Source: Thermoplasmatota archaeon
GTDB taxonomy: Archaea; Thermoplasmatota; E2; DHVEG-1
NCBI GenBank assembly: GCA_030615845.1
Contig: JAUWYM010000052.1
Span: 1 to 6,227 of the forward strand
Reading direction: 5' to 3'
DNA length: 6,227 nt
Shown here: positions 4,685 to 6,227 of the stretch, piece after piece
Numbering within the stretch: position 1 is the first letter of the stretch
Layout of the letters: each line of letters begins with the position of its first letter
The notes under the pieces: generated by a model
Seen by the model: the letters and a program-made list of their open reading frames with translations, nothing else
The model's database searches: none
What the model was told of the DNA's origin: nothing
Program-made: the position numbers and the translations under genes

Positions 4685-6227
4685 ATGAAGAGAATATTTG
4701 GAAGAAAGACTTTGGTATTCATTATCGTTATGTTGTTTTTTGGAGTATGTATTTTACAAAATATAAGTGGAAATAAAACATCTAATGAAAAACATAATCA
4801 GCAACAAATAGGAATTGAATCTGCAATAAAAGTTGCAAATGCAAAACTATTGCTACTTGGTAAATCTGATTTTTCAATAATAAGCTCCAATGAAATAACA
4901 AATATCCAAGGATCAACTTTATTTTACACTTTCAACCTGCAGCCACAGGGATATATTGTAGTTTCAGCAAATTATAATCTACCACCAGTAATTGCATACT
5001 CATTTACCAGTAATTTTGGAAACATTGATGCTGATAATATTCTGCTTCAAATACTACGAGCAGATATCAATATTCGTCTTGAAAATATCCAAATCCTACC
5101 AGAAGATATTATTGAACAAAGATTTCTGTTATGGGAAGCATTTCTAAATGAAGAAACACAATACCCTGTAAACTTAGATTTTAGGCAATGGCCTGCAGAA
5201 GGAGCAACTCTTACTGGAGGATGGCTGGAAACTACCTGGAGTCAGAATTCTCCCTATAACAATTTTTGCCCTATCGATCAGGCTAGTGGAGACAAAAGTG
5301 TTGCAGGATGTCCCTCAGTTGCTATGGCTCAGATACTAAACTTCCATCAGACAACAAACAATGTAGCATTTAATGATTCCGATGATTATTATCATAGTTA
5401 TGCTGGAAATAACTTTTGGATTGATAATGATCACGTGGAATATGATTTTCCATCGTTTCCAGAACTAAATTCTTATATTGATACACTTAACTTGCATTAT
5501 GAGGATCAAATCCCACTGACAGATGATGATGTAGCAGCTATTGTATTTGCTTGTGGAGTTGCAGCTGAACAAGTCTATCATCCTGAAGGATCTGGTACTT
5601 TTGGAGTAAGTCAAGCGTTTCAAGCATATGATCGGTTCGGCTTTGAAGATATTGAACTGCTTACAGATGATGATGCTGATCTTTATGAGCGGTTGATATC
5701 AAATATAATAGACGCCCTTCCTGCACATATAGCAGTTGTTAACGAGGCATGGACTGTTGGCCATAACATGGTTGTTGATGGCTATAATACAGATGACTTT
5801 TATCATATCAACTTTGGCTGGGGCGGCTCGTATGATGGTTGGTATCTTATACCAAGTGAACTTCCTTATGAATTAACTGTAATCGAGGGTGTTATCGTAG
5901 ATATCATTGATCATAATGAAGATTCTAATCTACAAGGAAACGGTGTTCTTGGCTGGGTTGATGTAGAACCTGGTTCAACTGTGACTGGTAGTTTTACCAT
6001 AGAAAACGTTGGAGATCCTGGATCTATGATTGACTGGGAAGTCATTGTGTGGCCTGATTGGGGTGATTGGACTTTTACTCCCGCAAGTGGAGAAGGACTA
6101 ACTCCTGAGGATGGACCACTTACTGTTCAAGTATCCGTTGTAGCTCCAGATGAACGAAACGAAGAATTTAGTGGGCATGTAAAAATAGTAAATATTGATG
6201 ATAGTTCTGATTCTTGTTTAATTCATG
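4685..6227 (+). CDS. secreted peptidase family C10 (streptopain-like) cysteine protease, 3' end outside window
   Basis: This is a papain-fold cysteine endopeptidase predicted to act outside the cell. The frame is open from the ATG at 4685 to the window end (514 complete codons, no stop). Residues 1 to about 26 form a signal peptide or N-terminal anchor (basic MKRIFGRK, then hydrophobic LVFIIVMLFFGVCIL). Residues about 42-150 look like the SpeB-type inhibitory prodomain, with GYIVVSA at 89-95. The catalytic domain covers about 172-400. C209 in AGCPSVAMAQIL is the likely nucleophile (usual form GCVATAMAQI), H360 in VGHNMVVDGYN is the catalytic His, and N376-F-G-W379-G-G-S-Y-D-G-W is the conserved Asn/Trp motif near the active site. 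From about 420 a beta-rich Ig/BACON-like domain begins (WVDVEPGSTVTGSFTIENVG), of a type often used for surface binding. It appears nearly complete when the window ends. The gene directly follows the C25 peptidase on the same strand. The family call is strong; the target proteins are unknown. Confidence 0.9.
   Translation, partial: MKRIFGRKTLVFIIVMLFFGVCILQNISGNKTSNEKHNQQQIGIESAIKVANAKLLLLGKSDFSIISSNEITNIQGSTLFYTFNLQPQGYIVVSANYNLPPVIAYSFTSNFGNIDADNILLQILRADINIRLENIQILPEDIIEQRFLLWEAFLNEETQYPVNLDFRQWPAEGATLTGGWLETTWSQNSPYNNFCPIDQASGDKSVAGCPSVAMAQILNFHQTTNNVAFNDSDDYYHSYAGNNFWIDNDHVEYDFPSFPELNSYIDTLNLHYEDQIPLTDDDVAAIVFACGVAAEQVYHPEGSGTFGVSQAFQAYDRFGFEDIELLTDDDADLYERLISNIIDALPAHIAVVNEAWTVGHNMVVDGYNTDDFYHINFGWGGSYDGWYLIPSELPYELTVIEGVIVDIIDHNEDSNLQGNGVLGWVDVEPGSTVTGSFTIENVGDPGSMIDWEVIVWPDWGDWTFTPASGEGLTPEDGPLTVQVSVVAPDERNEEFSGHVKIVNIDDSSDSCLIH

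Noticed and set aside
4742..4753. Lipobox for a lipoprotein at Cys22 of the C10 peptidase
   Set aside because: The residues before the cysteine (F-F-G-V-C) do not match the usual L-[AS]-[GA]-C pattern.
1..6227. tRNA or rRNA genes, CRISPR arrays, insertion sequences
   Set aside because: No cloverleaf-like segment, regularly spaced repeats, transposase motifs or terminal inverted repeats were seen; nearly all of the window is explained by three genes and one pseudogene.

Overview
This AT-rich window most likely comes from an uncultivated archaeon. Each intact gene is preceded by a TATA-box-like element at the right distance for an archaeal promoter. Leaders are short, no bacterial -35/-10 pairs are evident, and the proteins look archaeal. 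The combination of secreted gingipain-type (C25) and streptopain-type (C10) cysteine peptidases with PKD-type surface domains resembles protein-degrading sediment archaea such as Marine Benthic Group D / Thermoprofundales (Thermoplasmatota). That assignment is inferred from gene content and is not proven; Asgard or Bathyarchaeia-like sources remain possible.

Layout, all on the + strand: (1) 8-1969, promoter and gene for a long, divergent ATP-type phosphoenolpyruvate carboxykinase, with a repetitive charged insertion near the C-terminal end of the catalytic core. (2) 1983-2521, the 3' remnant of a larger surface protein (a PKD-like domain plus a CARDB-like C-terminal domain). It has lost its 5' part and carries one frameshift, so it is annotated as a pseudogene. 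(3) 2522-2644, an intergenic region with T-tracts and a strong promoter. (4) 2645-4585, a complete secreted C25 peptidase. (5) 4586-4684, a short intergenic region with a promoter. (6) 4685 to the window end, a secreted C10 peptidase with prodomain, catalytic domain and the start of an Ig/BACON-like C-terminal domain, cut off by the window edge.

The genes look individually transcribed and do not form an operon. A plausible common theme is amino-acid-fuelled heterotrophy. The two exported cysteine peptidases would break down external protein, and PEP carboxykinase would turn oxaloacetate from amino-acid catabolism into PEP for gluconeogenesis. No RNA genes, CRISPR arrays or insertion sequences were seen. 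I do not see a clearly new multi-gene system. The best leads are the unusual PEPCK with its repeat insertion, the decayed PKD gene, and the pairing of C25 and C10 peptidases.
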